This document shows, piece after piece, positions 26,301 to 39,761 of a DNA stretch of 64,000 bases. The position numbers and the translations under genes are program-made. This DNA is from Pipra filicauda (Eukaryota; Chordata; Aves; Passeriformes; Pipridae), in assembly GCF_003945595.2 (NCBI RefSeq), contig NW_024104304.1, positions 1,866,123 through 1,930,122 on the forward strand. Direction: 5' to 3'. Numbering within the stretch: the stretch's first letter is position 1; every line of letters begins with the position of its first letter. Under the pieces are notes generated by a model. The model was not told the origin of the DNA and ran no database searches. It saw only the letters and a list, made by a program, of their open reading frames with translations.

Positions 26301-26904
26301 CAACCCTTTAACATGTTGGAAAAATACATTATTAGAAATTGCAATGGTTTAAAAAATGAAGTACTATAAAAGTTTTTACATATATGAACATTTAATTTAA
26401 AAGACGAGGTAAGTAAAAAAACCAGACAGTTCTAGAAAATCTCACCTTTCCTAGTTCATGGGATCAGAATCTCAACATTGCAATGTCTTTTCTATCTTTT
26501 CTTGGTTGCTTACCTCAAGAATTAAGACATTTGCATCCTAAGTGATCTTCCACCCTTTGCAAATTATAACCTGTCACATTGTGCAAGATTTTTACCGTAA
26601 ATGTGTTAAGTTAAAATATGTATATTTAATCAGTTATTCTATTGATTCTTTGAAAAATAATGCATGTGTCTTTCAGAGAATCCAACCCATGAGTTACAAG
26701 GAAGAAAGTTTTTCTTTTTTCAAGCAAAGTATCTCTAGAGACTAGAACAAACTTTTAAACAAAAAAAGCACAATAGAAAAGCTTTTATATACCGTGTCTG
26801 TACAATAAATTTTGTTTACAAAAATACATACCAACCAGGTGTCTAGTGAAAAAGATTGTTACTGAAATGAAAATGTGCTCCAAAATATCATGTAGTTCAG
26901 TTTT

Positions 26905-28394
26905 ATACGGTCACTAGTGGGATTATGTGCCATGGTCCGTGGGGGTGGGGAGTGGGACTGCGACACTGCACAAAGGGTCCGAGATGAGGTTGAAGGTCTG
27001 GTGCAATGGTGGTTTATTGAGAGTGTGCGGGGGTTTATATAAGCTCTGGCATGGAAAGGACCAGAAAATGGGGTGGAGTATGAGACAGACAAGCAGGAAA
27101 CGAATAGGAGTAGGGACTCGGGGGAAGAGGGAGGAACTGGGGAGGAACTGAGAAAGGAGTACCAATGGCAGCTCTCTTCACACTGCAGCTTCTTCAGCCA
27201 ATCAGAGGGAGAAGCAGGGAAAGCAGGGAACAGGCAACTTGAGACATGCCTGGGCGTGCCTAGGCAGTACAACTGTAGGGGTAACATACAATGCACATAT
27301 TTGAAACCACATAAGAACTGTAAAGTCCATATAATAAAGTCCTTTTTCAATTGTTGTATATCTTTTTCCACGCCGGAAACCGTTCCCACTCTGATTCCTG
27401 CTCCTCCACAATTATGCAAAGCTCCATCATTGGTGCAGTTCTTTTCAACATCATCTTTAATGACTTGGATGCAGGACTCAAAGGAATACTAAGTAAGTTT
27501 GCAGATGACATTAAATTAGGAGGAGTTTTTGACTTCCTCAAGGGCAGAGAGGCCCTGCAGAGTAACGTAGACAAATTAGAGAGATGAACAATCATCAACT
27601 GTGTGAAGTTTAACAAGGGCAAGTGCTGGATTCTGCACCAGGGATGGGGCAACCTTGAATGTGTTCATAGGCTAGGGAATGAGAGGCTGAAGAACAGCAC
27701 TGCAGAAAGGGATCTGGGGGTCCTGGTGGATGGCCAGTTGAATATGGAGTCAGCAGCAGTGCCCCGGCAGCCAGGACGACCAGCTGTGTCTTGGGGGGCA
27801 TCAGGCAAAGCATCGCCAGCTGGGCAAGGGAGAGGATTGTCCCGCTCTGCTCTGCACTGGGGTGGCCTCAGCTTGGATATTGTGTGCAGTTGTGAGCACT
27901 GCAATATAAGAAAGATATTAAGCTCTTAGAGAGTGTCCAAAGGAGGGCAACGAAGATGGTGAAGGGTCTTGAGGGGAAGCCATATGAGGAGTGGCTGAGG
28001 TCACTTGATCTGTTCATCCTGGAGAAGACTGAGGGGAGACCTCATTGTGATCTTCAACACCCTCAGGAGGGGAAGTGGAGGGGTCGGTACCGATCTCTTC
28101 ACACTGATGACCAGTAACAGGACTTGAGGAAACCACATGAAGTTGTGTCAGGGTAGGTTTAGATCAGATATCAGGAAAAGGTTTTTCACTCAGAGTTTTG
28201 TTGAGCACTGGAACAGGCTCCCCAGGGAAGCGGTCACAGCACCAAGTCTGTCTGAGTTCAAGAAGCATTTGAATGATACTCTTAGGCACATGGTGTGACC
28301 TCTGGGGATGGTCCTGTGCTGGGCCAGGAGTTGGACTCAATGATCTTTGTGGGTCCCTTTCAACTCAGTGTATTCTGTAATTCTGTGATTCTAT
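26905..28394 (+). mobile_element. CR1 LINE interrupted by a nested LTR
   Basis: The CR1 RT resumes at 27411 with 'VLFNIIFNDLD' and then 'SKFADDIKLGG' (about 27494-27526), the FADD active-site box. It runs through the 'ggcagccaggacgaccagc' and 'ggggggcatcaggca' blocks to the 3' UTR 'ggctccccagggaagcggt' and ends 'gtaattctgtgattctat' at 28394. The few bases left of the LTR (to 26927, 'ggtcactagtggg') fit the CR1 sequence immediately upstream. The solo LTR at 26928-27410 therefore landed inside the RT frame. In-frame stops follow the FADD box, so the copy is dead. It is close in sequence to the copy at 2812-3389. Confidence 0.9.
26922..27416 (-). mobile_element. ERVK-type solo LTR with 6-bp target duplication (ATTATG)
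   Basis: The LTR proper is 26928-27410 (483 bp), flanked by identical hexamers ATTATG at 26922-26927 and 27411-27416. On the minus strand it runs TGTGGAGG...GGCA, with canonical TG/CA ends. It has a TATA box (TTATATAAA, 27034-27042) and an AATAAA (27013-27018) only about 16 bases downstream, so R is short, as in alpha- and betaretrovirus-like LTRs. A CCAAT-like 'gattggctga' lies farther upstream on that strand. Six-base duplications are typical of ERVK insertions. No internal gag, pol or env remains, implying LTR-LTR recombination. The 139-aa and 186-aa frames here are LTR artefacts. Confidence 0.9.
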
Positions 28395-28689
28395 CTCAGT
28401 TTAACATACAGTATAATTCCCTGGACAAATATTGTAAATTAAATTAGAGTAATTAATTGTTGTTTTAATTAGAGGCAAATATGTTCGCCACTTTGTACTC
28501 TGACTATCTAATGCATGGGCTATGACAGTAAGCATGGAGCTATGTGACAGACAATCTTCTCAGCTTACCTCTCAAATGGGGTAGTTTGAGGAGGCATTTT
28601 GAAAAAATATTGTTCTCACATCTAACTGGCAAAAGCAACCTCCATGTAAATCTTAGAAACAAGATTATTACAACTACAAAATGGAACTA

Positions 28690-29300
28690 ATAATTGTCCA
28701 AAGAAATCCTATGCAGTGGGATGACTCCTATGACAGGAGCGTTGGAATGGAAGGATACAGGCTCTTTAGGAAGGACAGGCAGTGGAGATGAGGAGGGTAT
28801 GTTACCCTCTATGTCAGCGACCAGCTGAATTACGTAAAGTGTTGCCCAGAGATGGATGAGGAGCTGACCAAGAACTTGTGGGTCAGAATTAAAGGGAAGG
28901 TAGGGACAGGTGACATTGTAGTGGTGGTCTGCTACAGTTTGCCCACTGAGAAAGACCAGGCAGATGAGGCCCTCTAAAGACAATTTAGGAGTGGCCTAAA
29001 GTTCCCAAGTCCTGGGCCTTATGGGGTATTTCAACACCCTGATAAATGCTGGAAGGACAACACAGCAGGGCACAAGTAACCCAGGAGGTTCCTGGCGTGC
29101 ATTCAGGATAACTTCCTTCTTCAAGTGATAGAGCCATTGGGGAGAGGTCCTATGCTTGACCTGGTTCTCATCAGCAAGGAGGGGCTGGGGGGAATGGGAA
29201 GCTTAAGGGCAACCTGTACTGCAGTGACCATGAAATGGTGGAGTTTGAGATCCTTAGGGTGTCAAGGAGCACATGCAGAAGCCTCGCTACTGCTGCAGTC
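28690..29300 (+). mobile_element. CR1 LINE fragment, APE endonuclease region
   Basis: Translated in several frames, this matches the CR1 ORF2 endonuclease: 'GGYVTLYVSDQLN', 'ELTKNLWVRIKGK', then 'NTAGHK' and 'NFLLQVIE', and 'LDLVLISKEGL' at about 29158-29190. The near-end 'SDHEMVEF' equivalent is frameshifted ('tgaccatgaaatggtggag', about 29225). There are several stops and frameshifts. It lies about 300 bases after the end of another CR1 in the same orientation, and the order of parts (3' end first, then 5' part) shows it is a separate insertion. The internal part cut off at both ends is unusual for CR1 and suggests later deletion. Confidence 0.85.
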
Positions 29301-32300
29301 TAAATTCTAATTGGTAAAATCTTGCCAAGAAATGGATGTGAATAATGGTGTGAATTATCTTCTGTACCAAAAGTTAAAGAAAAGACTTTAACAGTTGGCA
29401 TCCTCTGTGGCTACATTTGGTCTAGGCCCCTTGAATCTGAAAAAAAGAAAGAGGAGAAAGTGATTATAATTTACATACAATACATACAGAAACTTTAGCC
29501 TATCAGTGGCTTGGCAGAGAAGTTTGTCAGTTTTAACCCCTTCAAAAAAATCATTAGTTCTAATCAATTACCCCATCAAGCCTCATCAATTTTTCTGCTA
29601 ACAAACTGCAGAGACCCTGCCTTGAGAAATAAAACATATTATTAATAATTAATTCAATATTAAAAAAATATTTTCTTGTACTATTTTAGATTAACCTTTA
29701 GTGAAACTCTATACACTTTAAAAGCATCCCATCTGAAAACATACCACCACCCTTAAAAACCAATTTTGAAAGACTGTAACTTTTTGTGTAACATCTGCTG
29801 CCATCAAATTAAACAATATTGTTATATATATTTTCTGGCACATAATTAAAATTCAAACATCACTATAGAGATATAGTTCAGTTTACTTTTAATTTTACAA
29901 TCAAAAGAATCCCTTCTCTGAGAAATCTTGATGCAGTTTTTACAGTAAATGAAGAATACATTTTGTTTGCATCAGGGTTAAAAGAATAAATTTTCAAATA
30001 ACTGTGTACAAACTTCCTCCTCTATGTAGCATTTGAACCCCCCAGAAGAGAATCAGGAAGATTAGGCAAAAATGATTGGAATAGCCTCTAAGTGTTTTTC
30101 CTGAAAAAATTCTGTAGTCGTCCACTTTATTATTTTCTTTTATATGCACTTTGATTTCCATTCCCAAAAGCCATTAAAAAAAAAGAAAAAAGAAAAAAAT
30201 AGTGCTATTTGCAGTAACATCAATATGTGGAGATGAGGAGAGGATTTTATTTTGCAAATTATATGTAAACATTAGGAAATACTTGTTAGCTGCACTGAAG
30301 CTTCTTTTAAGATAAGCATTTAAATATTGTATTTGAAATTACTCAAGAGAGTGCAAGCAATCCACATAGATTTGCTACTGCCTCTCAAAACAATATGAAG
30401 AAACAAATTCAACTGCAAAGTCAACAGAGGCAGTCAACTCCCTTGGTGAACTTCTGGCTTAAATTTACTTATAATTTGGCTTTTCTTCCCTCTTTTTGGA
30501 ATACTTTGAATAAGATATGAAGGGAAAATAAAGATTTCATTATTCAAATTGATTCCATGTTGTTAGATTTCAACTTTTCTTGGTGGCTTTTAGAATCTAT
30601 AGTAGGAATGGTGACCTGTTGGGCTTAAGTCACCAGAGATCTGTGAAAGCTTTTGGTATGGTTAGGCAGCATTAAGTGGCACAAAGTGTGGCTGTGCTCA
30701 CAGTAGACTGTGCAGGCCTGTACCACAATGCAGTGGGCTGTGGATGGCTACTGGTTTTGATGTACAAAGCTTCTCCTGAGCTTTCTATTCTACTTTTCAT
30801 TTTAAACAAGGAACATTGTTCTGCGGAGTTTGACAGCATAGATATTCACGTTCTGGTGTAGTAACTCCCATTGTACTACTATGAAGCAGAATATTTGCCA
30901 CATGAAAGCTCTTTCATCGCTGGTCTTTTGCCCATCTGTTACTAAATTGCTAGAAAAACCCCAAACTACCACATTTAACATCCTGCTCCCCTGCCTTGCA
31001 TTTACTGTATTTAGTCTGCTCTTTTAAAGTAGGAGGGTATGTGATTGGTTGGGCTTTTTTTCCTTTCTCCAGCCAGACAATAGCCCCTGATGACTTTGTT
31101 TGGCTCAGTTGAATTATTGTCTCTATGAAGCCTAAATTAGACGAGCAAACAGGTAAGGAGGAAAGCTAAAATGGTGAGAAAGATTTACAAAGACAACATA
31201 TAAGACTGCATGCATCGGTTATGCTTTGATTAAAAGAAAAAAGGGATCTTGAGGTAACCATTTTGTGTCTTGGCTTTACTACCATTACTTTCTTTGCTTC
31301 CCTGTATGCCTTCCTAAAACACCAGGCCCTCTATTTTCTGCCACTTGTGCAAACATTCTTCACAGCGCAACCCCCTTCTTTTTTCTTCTGACCTGCTACA
31401 CTGCCTCCAAGGACATGTCTGTTCCCTTGTGGTACTCTGTTGTTGGCCATGGAATTCAAGCAGTGTGATAAGACTGTGAGGTAGTGATCCTAAATTTGAG
31501 AAATGGAGATGTACAGAGAAGATGGGATGCTGGAGGGCTACTTGGCCAATTAAAGCTTGTGATTAAATTATATAGAAGATAGTTATATCTATAGGGTTGC
31601 ATTTTTAGAAGTTACCACTTCTATATCTATATCTAAGTAAAAAAAAAGTAAATAAATGTGAGACTAGGGAAAATATCTTCTGTTATATAGATGTGTCAGC
31701 TGCCACCGAAATCAAAATTGATTTTGCCAATATCTCCTCTGGTGTTGTATGGCTAGGTTACTGTTGTAAACTTTCTCACCAGGATAATTTCTTATGCAAA
31801 AACCGTATACTGGGTTTGGAGAGATTTCATGCAGAGATCCTGTTATCGATAAAAGGTTTTCCCTTTAGCTCTACTAAATGAATATATAGAGTTAATAAGT
31901 TATTTGTTGGATACGTAATGTGTGTCCTGAATTAAAAAATACTGATCTTGTAATTGCCTAAATCATGCAGATCCTTGTATTTACCATTCTGTTCCATCCG
32001 TGGTAAGAACAAGTTGAATTTGAGCTGTAAGATTTATTATGGGAATAGAGGGATATGTCTTGAGTTCTGATTCCCAGGTTTGGCAGATTTGTCTACTAAT
32101 AAACATCCACAGAGTATAGCAGCTCTCACCAACCTTTAAAAAGAATATGAATATAGGATTATTTTTTGGTGTTGAACTATGCTTAGCTGAAAGTTCACAA
32201 TTTCTTTGTTTTGCATCTAAAATAAGGGTACCTGAAGCCATAATTTATTCTAATCACTTATTTGCATTAATAATTGGAGCCTTTTCTGCTGTGTAGCAAA

Positions 32301-35300
32301 GGGAGAAATGCTTTTCTGATTGATTTTTCGTATATTCTTTCAGTTGAATTGGAGATCCAAATACTTAACGACATGATACAAATTTGTGTCAAGGGGTCTT
32401 TAAGTCTGTAAACAGTTGAATGCAGCATATACATTCCCTGTCTGGAAGATCCAGCAACCCTTATTCATTATCCCAATGTATAATTATCACTTAAGATTTG
32501 AATGATGAGGAGAAAGAGAAAAACAAAGGCGCAGAATACCTTATGTATATTCTTATGAGAAAGGTAAGGATTACTTTTTGTATTAGCAAATGCTTACAGA
32601 GGTTAAATGTTTTATGCATTTCATGGGGTTTGAAACATAGAGATGTCTCTCATACATATTTTCCCTTTAAGAGGGAAATCTGCATTTAAAATTTGACCAG
32701 TTGCTAAGCTGTCTCCTTCTTTAAAGCCCGAAGTACCCTTTGAGTTTAGTTCCTGTCATGTGCAGAAAGGGGTCACAGAACATCCTTTCAAGTTGTTTTC
32801 CAAGTCAGGTGTGGATGATGTTTAAAATATCCCTTTTGATTCCCTTCTCTGAGGAGTTAAAATCTGTAAAAAATAAATCTGATTTTAATAATCTCATTCA
32901 CTATGCAGAAAAAAGTTATGCAATATATTTCAATTTTCAACAGTTCTTTCTAGAGTATGCCATTTCCTTCTAGCCCCTGATTATTACTCTTTCAGAACTA
33001 TTTTAGTCTATCCCATCACTGATTCTAATAATGTCTAGTTCCACTTAAACAGGAATCAGCTAAGTTATAAGTATTATTAAGTCACAGATATACACTAAAC
33101 CTAGATTTTAAAAAAGTATTATGAACAGCTCTAAAGGAATATCAGGGTTAAGCAGCTCACATTTTGACAGTCCAAATCCAAAAAAGAAATGTTCTGTTTT
33201 ATTGAGGAGTATTTTAAAAATATAAAATACCGTTTGCAGAGGAAGAGGGGTCAACCTTGCAACGTCCCTGTAATGCTTCTCAGGTAGTTTACATTAATGA
33301 CCCATGTATAACAAATTTCCCAATAATCTTGAATAGGAACCTTGGTTAACTTTCTGTTTCATTTTATAGTTTTCAGTTAAGCACCATATCATTGGGTGAG
33401 ATTATATTCTGGTACATGTAAAATAGCTCTGCGAACGCTTCATAAAAGCAATATCTTCGTCTCATTTTTGCAATGGAAGGAAGTCTTCTTTGTTAATTAG
33501 ATGCAGCATAAAATGGACTGATCAAATTGAGTTCTGGATAGTGGTCACACATCCTGAAGAAAATGCTGTGAAACCAGAGTATTGATTTTTTTCAGATAAT
33601 ATGTGACAAAGCACAAGATTTTGCTGTGCCTTCTATTTATAAATTTTCAATTCTATTTGTATTAATCTGTAGAACTTTTAACGAAACTTAACTTTTATTG
33701 AAGAGAAACTGTTTGTACTGTATAATAATACAAAAAATAATAAGTAGTTTAAAAGCAAATTTCTGCAGCTTGCAGCTCTCTGTAAAGTTCTTTGAAATTT
33801 CTTGAATAAATTCAAGTAACATACAAATGCTTACTCTTGAGAGGTGTACGTAGAAATAGAGGCCTTAAAAAAAACAAAGACAAAAATAAAAAAAAATAGG
33901 AAAGAAAAAGAATGAGGCTTTAAATGCAATAATGATACAGGTTTTTTCTAAAATGCTATTAGGTATTTTCAGGGGGTTCATCTGAGTTAACTTAGACACC
34001 TGAAAATTATTTGTCTAAACTTAAAGAGTCAACCTAGATCATTGTCATCTTCAAGAATTAGTAACCTCCAGGACCACACAAGGAAGATATGCACCTTTAG
34101 AGGGCAAAGCACTTCCTGCAAGGACTAGAGTACAAGACAGGTTGAGTGAACTGGAGTCATCTTTACCTCTGTTGACTGTATGTATCTCTGTACAGTGAGT
34201 AATTTGGATCTAGACAACTAACACTGAGGTGTTCAAAACTAAATAGATTTCATCCTTAAGTTCTGAAACTGTTCTTTAAGGCAAGTTTTCCATGTATGAT
34301 GTTATTTATTATGTAAGAGTGATGCAAAAGTGAAGTGATACGGTTCTCTTTCATTCATTCATTCAGAATGCTCTAGTCTCCTCTGTTCTGCACCTCCTTG
34401 GAAGTTCTCTAAGAAAGCAAATAATTTTGGAATATGCTACCAGTCCTGAGATTTCAGGCCAAGATTTTGGGTTCTTATGATATGAGGACTGAACTATTCA
34501 AATTTCCTGTGCAAGCTCAGTCACTGAAGTAATCCCAGAACCATGATGCTCATATATCAGCATTTTGTATCTTTCTATTCTTATACAGGATCAGTCATTG
34601 AGGCTAATAGGACTTCCATTCTGTCAGGTAAAGGGAAATACAAAGGAACCAACTGCAAAAATCATGTTTCTACCTTTTGTAAAATCCATATGATCCTAGT
34701 GGAAAATACTTGAGGGTGAATTTTGTGGTGGGCAAAATCAAAGTAGTCTGTGCTCTGTGAATTTGCATTCATTAGAAGGAAAATGCTATGAAAAAATTTA
34801 TGAGAAAGATAAATAGAGAGAGACTCTCAATTTACTCTTCTTATCTCTTTCTCTCACTACTGTTTTTATCCTGATTGGCAGAACAGACAAAGGATACCCT
34901 TCAAAGTCATAAGATGCTGAAATAGATTTTCCTGCTATGTGAGAAGATGAAATATATCTTGACTGAAGACAGACACTAAACAGGAAAAAAAAAAAGAAAA
35001 TAAAAGAAGTTCAATGACATTCTGTTCTTAGATGAAAGAACATACAGCTCTGTTTTAAAAAGACTTGACCAATGCTGGATTGCACAAGATGGCATAATGA
35101 ACTTCATTTCCCACATATATGATTCACTGCTTTTCTCCCTGAGCAGAGCAGTCATTTCTCTAGTCCTAGGCAAATTAGTTGGAATGCTTAGGGGACAGTA
35201 TGTGAATTCTAATGCTTTCTCCTCCCAAAGTGATGAGAAAGCACATTTCAGTTTTCAAGAATAATTTCTGTTGCTAAGGGAAAACATCATTAAAGAAGTG

Positions 35301-35734
35301 TTCTTGAATTAAATTAGATTTTTGGATTTTCCACTGAAATCTTAAAACACAAATAGCAATGTTTGTAAGCATTTCTTTTTATAACAGGATGATAAGGACA
35401 TTATTTCAGAGTTTCATAGACTGCAAAAAGTGAATATGGAAAAATACATATACAAAATTGAAACATAATCTTGTAGTCTAGGGGCCTTATTCCCAAAACT
35501 GAACTATCATAAACTTTCCAAAGAAAATGTCCAGATCTCAGGGGAAGCCATGCATTTCTGCAAAAGGCTACTTGGATGCAAAAAAGATGATTTACAAAAA
35601 AATTGTTGGAGTTTAGGAGTTATTGTAAATTCTATTATTTCTTTTTCTCTTATTTTCTCATTTCTTATCTCTTACCTTTTTTTTTTCCTCTTACCTTTTT
35701 TTTTTTATCTTACCTTTTATAAGTCTCAAACTGG
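29301..35734. other. Gene-free AT-rich stretch
   Basis: No gene or recognisable interspersed repeat was identified over about 6.4 kb. There are short A-rich tracts (30176-30200, 33869-33900, 34985-35005) and frames under 90 codons. Confidence 0.55.
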
Positions 35735-36345
35735 AGAGTCCAGAACTGGAAGTGGTACTTCAGGTACTTCAACCCTCACCAGGGCTGAATAAAGGGCAGG
35801 GATCCCCTCCCTAGATGTGCTGTCAACACTCCTCCTAAAGCAGATGTGGACGCCTTTAGTCTTCTTTGCTGTAAGGACACCTTGCTGGCTAATGGTTAAC
35901 TCAGCTACCAGGATCTCCAAATTTTTTCTGCCAAACTGCTTTCTAGCTGGTCCCCTCCCAGCATATACTGTTACATGGGGTTGTTCCTTCTGCGATTCAG
36001 GACTTTACACTTGACCTTGTTCAACTTCATGACATTCCTGTCAAAACATTTCTCCAGACTGTGGAGGTCCCTCTTGATGGCAGCATGAGCTTCTGGTACA
36101 TCAGCCACTCCTTACATTTAGGTGCTATCTGTAAACTTGTTAAGGGTACACTCTGCCCCATAAGCCAGATCCTTAATGAAGATGTTTAAAGGGGATTGAA
36201 TGCAGTGCTGACCTGTGGGGTGGCTGGTCACACAGTTTTCAGTCACCCCGTCCTAGCTCATCTAGCTTATATGTCATCAACTTCTCCTTCAAAATCTTAT
36301 GGGAGATGGTTTTAAAAACCTTACTGAAGTCTAGGTAGACATTAA
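35735..36345 (-). mobile_element. CR1 LINE fragment, antisense RT region
   Basis: Read on the minus strand, this starts at 'gtctacctagacttcagtaa' (RT motif A region, D-F-S-K) near 36345. It passes the FADD/aspartate region (antisense 'taaacttgttaagggtacac') and the 'ttcaacaagg'-like block (36020), and ends near 35735 at a 'ctggactctcc'-like block. Moderate divergence, an internal deletion around 36190-36250 and many stops show an old, inactive copy. The 5' and 3' ends of CR1 are both missing. Confidence 0.85.
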
Positions 36346-39300
36346 ATTAATTCTTCTACTTAACATTTCTTCTACGTTAACATACACCAAACAAAGTTAC
36401 TTTTAAGTCCTGGGCTGGACTGACAAGCAAGGCCAAGGAAAAGAGGATCTATTGGAAGACATAGATTTGATATTAAATTAGACTCTTGTTTCATGATGTT
36501 TCCAAAAAGACTACAAGAGATAAGAGGATCCTGTGTTTGTCTGGTAGCAGAAATTGTGTCCTAGACCTCATATTTGATGGGTGAGTCCTAAATTTACTTA
36601 GATGTGAGATAAATGCTGCTTATCTTCAGAAATAGTGCTTGCTCAAGGAATGAAAAGAATTGGAACTCTAGCTGTACAGGCAATATGACAGATGAGATGA
36701 ATCTTGAACTGTGATCCCAAATCCTACTGCAGTTAATGATCTGATTTTGAAGTTCTGAGTCTCACCAGTCAGAAAATAGGGATTGTAGCACTGAACCAGA
36801 GGACGTCAAGGGCTACCCCAGATTCACTTCAAGGCCCAAAGAGAAAAAATGTTGTACTCTAATTTAACGCAAGACAAACTGGCACAAATCTAGTCTGATA
36901 AGCAAAAAGGTGACTGATTTTTTTTTCTAATTTATAGATCTCCATATATCATTACTGTGTGTAAATTACAAGATAGTCCATTATTTCCACAATTTAAAGC
37001 TCTTTCTTCTTCTTAAAATAAGCATGTGTAAAGTTTACTGAGATCTGTGTAATTCTTTTTGTTAAACAGACAGTAATGTAAAATCCAGTTCCTACATTTA
37101 TCGACATACTCCTAAAACTTGTTAATTTACCTGGAAAACTTACACATAACCTAAAAGAATTTTACTTTGTTAAACTTTGTTAAGTTCTAACTTTCCTATC
37201 AGTTCTACTCTCAAATGACAGGCAATTACAGTTTTAAGTTAACCACTTCATAAATATATAGTCTGGCAATATATTCATCTCTATTGAAGACTGAAGCAAA
37301 CTATAAAAAGCACCTCAGCTTATTAAAATTGTTCTCTTGTCTGGTTTTTTTTCCCACCAATGCTGTAAGCTGTGACTTGCCAGGAAATGTTAGAATGTAT
37401 AGATATCATTAGAGCTAGTTACAGGTTTAAAAACAGTAATTAATAATTTTGACTCTTAAATTTATACCGAATCTCTATGTAAACATTTCCTTCTGGAGAC
37501 AATGTTATTTAAGGAAGTTACTCCTGACATAATGGCACAGATATTTGTTCATTTTTATCTTGTGTTCCTCCTTTTTCTGTAGTGTACAAGTACAATGAGA
37601 TAAGAAATACTGACCATCTTACTGAACTAATAAAACCACCAAGCTTTTGTTCTCAGTTCTTCAATATGATTATACTTTCAACAGTACTTGTAATGTACCC
37701 AAAGATAATTTTTTTTCCTTATCAGTACCACTTTTGGGGAACATTAATCTCTGAATAATTGAGAAACACTGGCTAAGCTGTTAGCTTTAAATGACACATT
37801 AGTAGCTGTCATTTAAATTTATAGTTAGAGCTGTAATTGAGAGTAACGGTCAGAAGGTAACTACTGTGTCGTTGAATTTTTACTGCTTTATTAAATTACT
37901 GATCTGATGCAACTCTACACCTGGTTGTGGTGTAAAATCACAAGACATCAGAATCTTTTTAGCACATAAGGGCAAAAATTGTGACTTTAATCCTTCTTAT
38001 CATAAAGCTTCATATTCTGGTTTGTTTAGTCTCCACTGCCAAATTTTGGATGGATGTGTAGATGGATATTCTTTCTTTCAGTCTGTCTAACTATCTGTCA
38101 TCATGTCTGCACAGTTTTATGACCTTCAATGTGGGACTCTCTCAACTGCTATGAACATTCTTAAAACTTCTATTTGTGCAGTTACATTTGAAGCGGCATT
38201 TATAGTAAGCATTCTACAAAAATTTAGTATTTGATGTCTGCGAGTGCTGGTATTTGAATGCTTCCACTAAAATACTCAGGCTGACTTCAGACCTGCATTT
38301 TATAAACAGAAACAGCTGTTCCCTAGTCCACCAGGATACCAAGATGCTGTGATTGCTGCATCATTGTACTTGTACATCATCTCTTGCTGTGAAGAGACGT
38401 AATTCAGCGTCCACATTCTTTGCTACTTTTGTGGAAAAACATTTAAACAGTAGGACTAGTAAGTGTACTTGTAGCTATTCCTAATGTTTTAATGAATATT
38501 CTGGGATAGTGTCATAATGTTCCTTTGTCTATCTGCTAAACAGAGATGTTGGTCTCTGTTCAATTTTTCTATTAAGTTTAATGTTCTCAGTATGCTAACT
38601 CATTCTTCAGAGTTCTGGGCAAGGTCTAGAACATATTAAAAACTCATCTATCTATTTTAAATAAAAATATCATATCTGAAGTTCTTTCAACATGAAATGC
38701 ACTTTAAGAGTTTGCATTTTGTATCTGGCAGCCCGGACTCTGTCCTAGGTTTAACCAAAGTAATGGAAAGGGAATATATTAAATTAAGTTGAAAGAATTG
38801 TTGGTTTAGTTGTTATTAATGTGTAGAATTATTTTCTGTTACATTATTTATACATGGACTGCTAATACATTACATCTTTGCTCTGAAAAAAAAATACTAC
38901 TAACTTGAATACAAATGTTGCTGCATTTCTTTATTTTGAATTATTCTTTTGGCTTTCCAAAATAATTTTGGCAAAGGAATACAAACACAGCACAGGCCTT
39001 GTAACTGCAGGACATCACAGAAGCTTGCATTTATTACCAGCTGTACACTCACCATTTCCTCCTGAATGTTATTTTCATAATAGACAGACACAGAGAAAAC
39101 CTATCTTGCACGCTTTAATGGAACATGACAGTAGCAGTTAAACCCGCATAGGAATAATTATCTCTACCCAGCATCACACTTAAGCTCTTCCTTTGCACTG
39201 CGGATGAACTGAGAGCCATTCTGTTCATTTGCAGCAACAGAGGTCTACCTCGGCCAAGCCATCTATGCTGTTGCAACCATTTGGCAGTATTTCACTTTAT

Positions 39301-39439
39301 ATTTCAGTTCAGCTGAGTACTGAACCTAGTACTGTAGCATTCTGATTTAAAACCAAAACCAGATACAAACCTGAACCATAGAGTACTGAAAGGTTATTGG
39401 GAAGGCTCACTGAGAAAAGAATGTGTTAACAGGGATTTG
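36346..39439. other. Gene-free AT-rich stretch
   Basis: Nothing is recognised. Frames are short and the composition is uniform until the abrupt GC jump at about 39466. Confidence 0.55.
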
Positions 39440-39473
39440 CTCTCAAGTGACACTGTATTTAAGTTCTGGGGGG

Positions 39474-39761
39474 TCGCTCCCGCGGTTCTCGCGCGGCCTC
39501 GGGGGTCGCTCCCGCGGTTCTCGCGCGGCCTCGGGGGTCGCTCCCGCGGTTCTCGCGCGCCCTCGGGGGTCGCTCCCGCGGTTCTCGCGCGGCCTCGGGG
39601 GTCGCTCCCGCGGTTCTCGCGCGGCCTCGGGGGTCGCTCCCGCGGTTCTCGCGCGGCCTCGGGGGTCGCTCCCGCGGTTCTCGCGCGGCCTCGGGGGTCG
39701 CTCCCGCGGTTCTCGCGCGGCCTCGGGGGTCGCTCCCGCGGTTCTCGCGCGGCCTCGGGGC
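39474..39761. repeat. CpG-rich 32-bp tandem array, nine units
   Basis: Nine head-to-tail copies of a 32-bp unit (tcgctcccgcggttctcgcg then cggcctcggggg) start at 39474, 39506, 39538, 39570, 39602, 39634, 39666, 39698 and 39730. The third unit has a G-to-C change (gcgcgccctc); the others appear identical. Because 32 is not a multiple of 3 and the unit has no stop in any phase, long overlapping frames open on both strands; these are artefacts. The array sits at the 5' end of the non-CR1 LINE leader, the position where LINE promoters often carry tandem monomers. Confidence 0.95.

Noticed and set aside
26859..27492. Frames of 186 and 139 codons on opposite strands
   Set aside because: They lie across the ERVK-type solo LTR and its CR1 flanks and show no viral or host domain.
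39474..39761. CRISPR array
   Set aside because: The units are directly head-to-tail with no unique spacers, and the host is a vertebrate.
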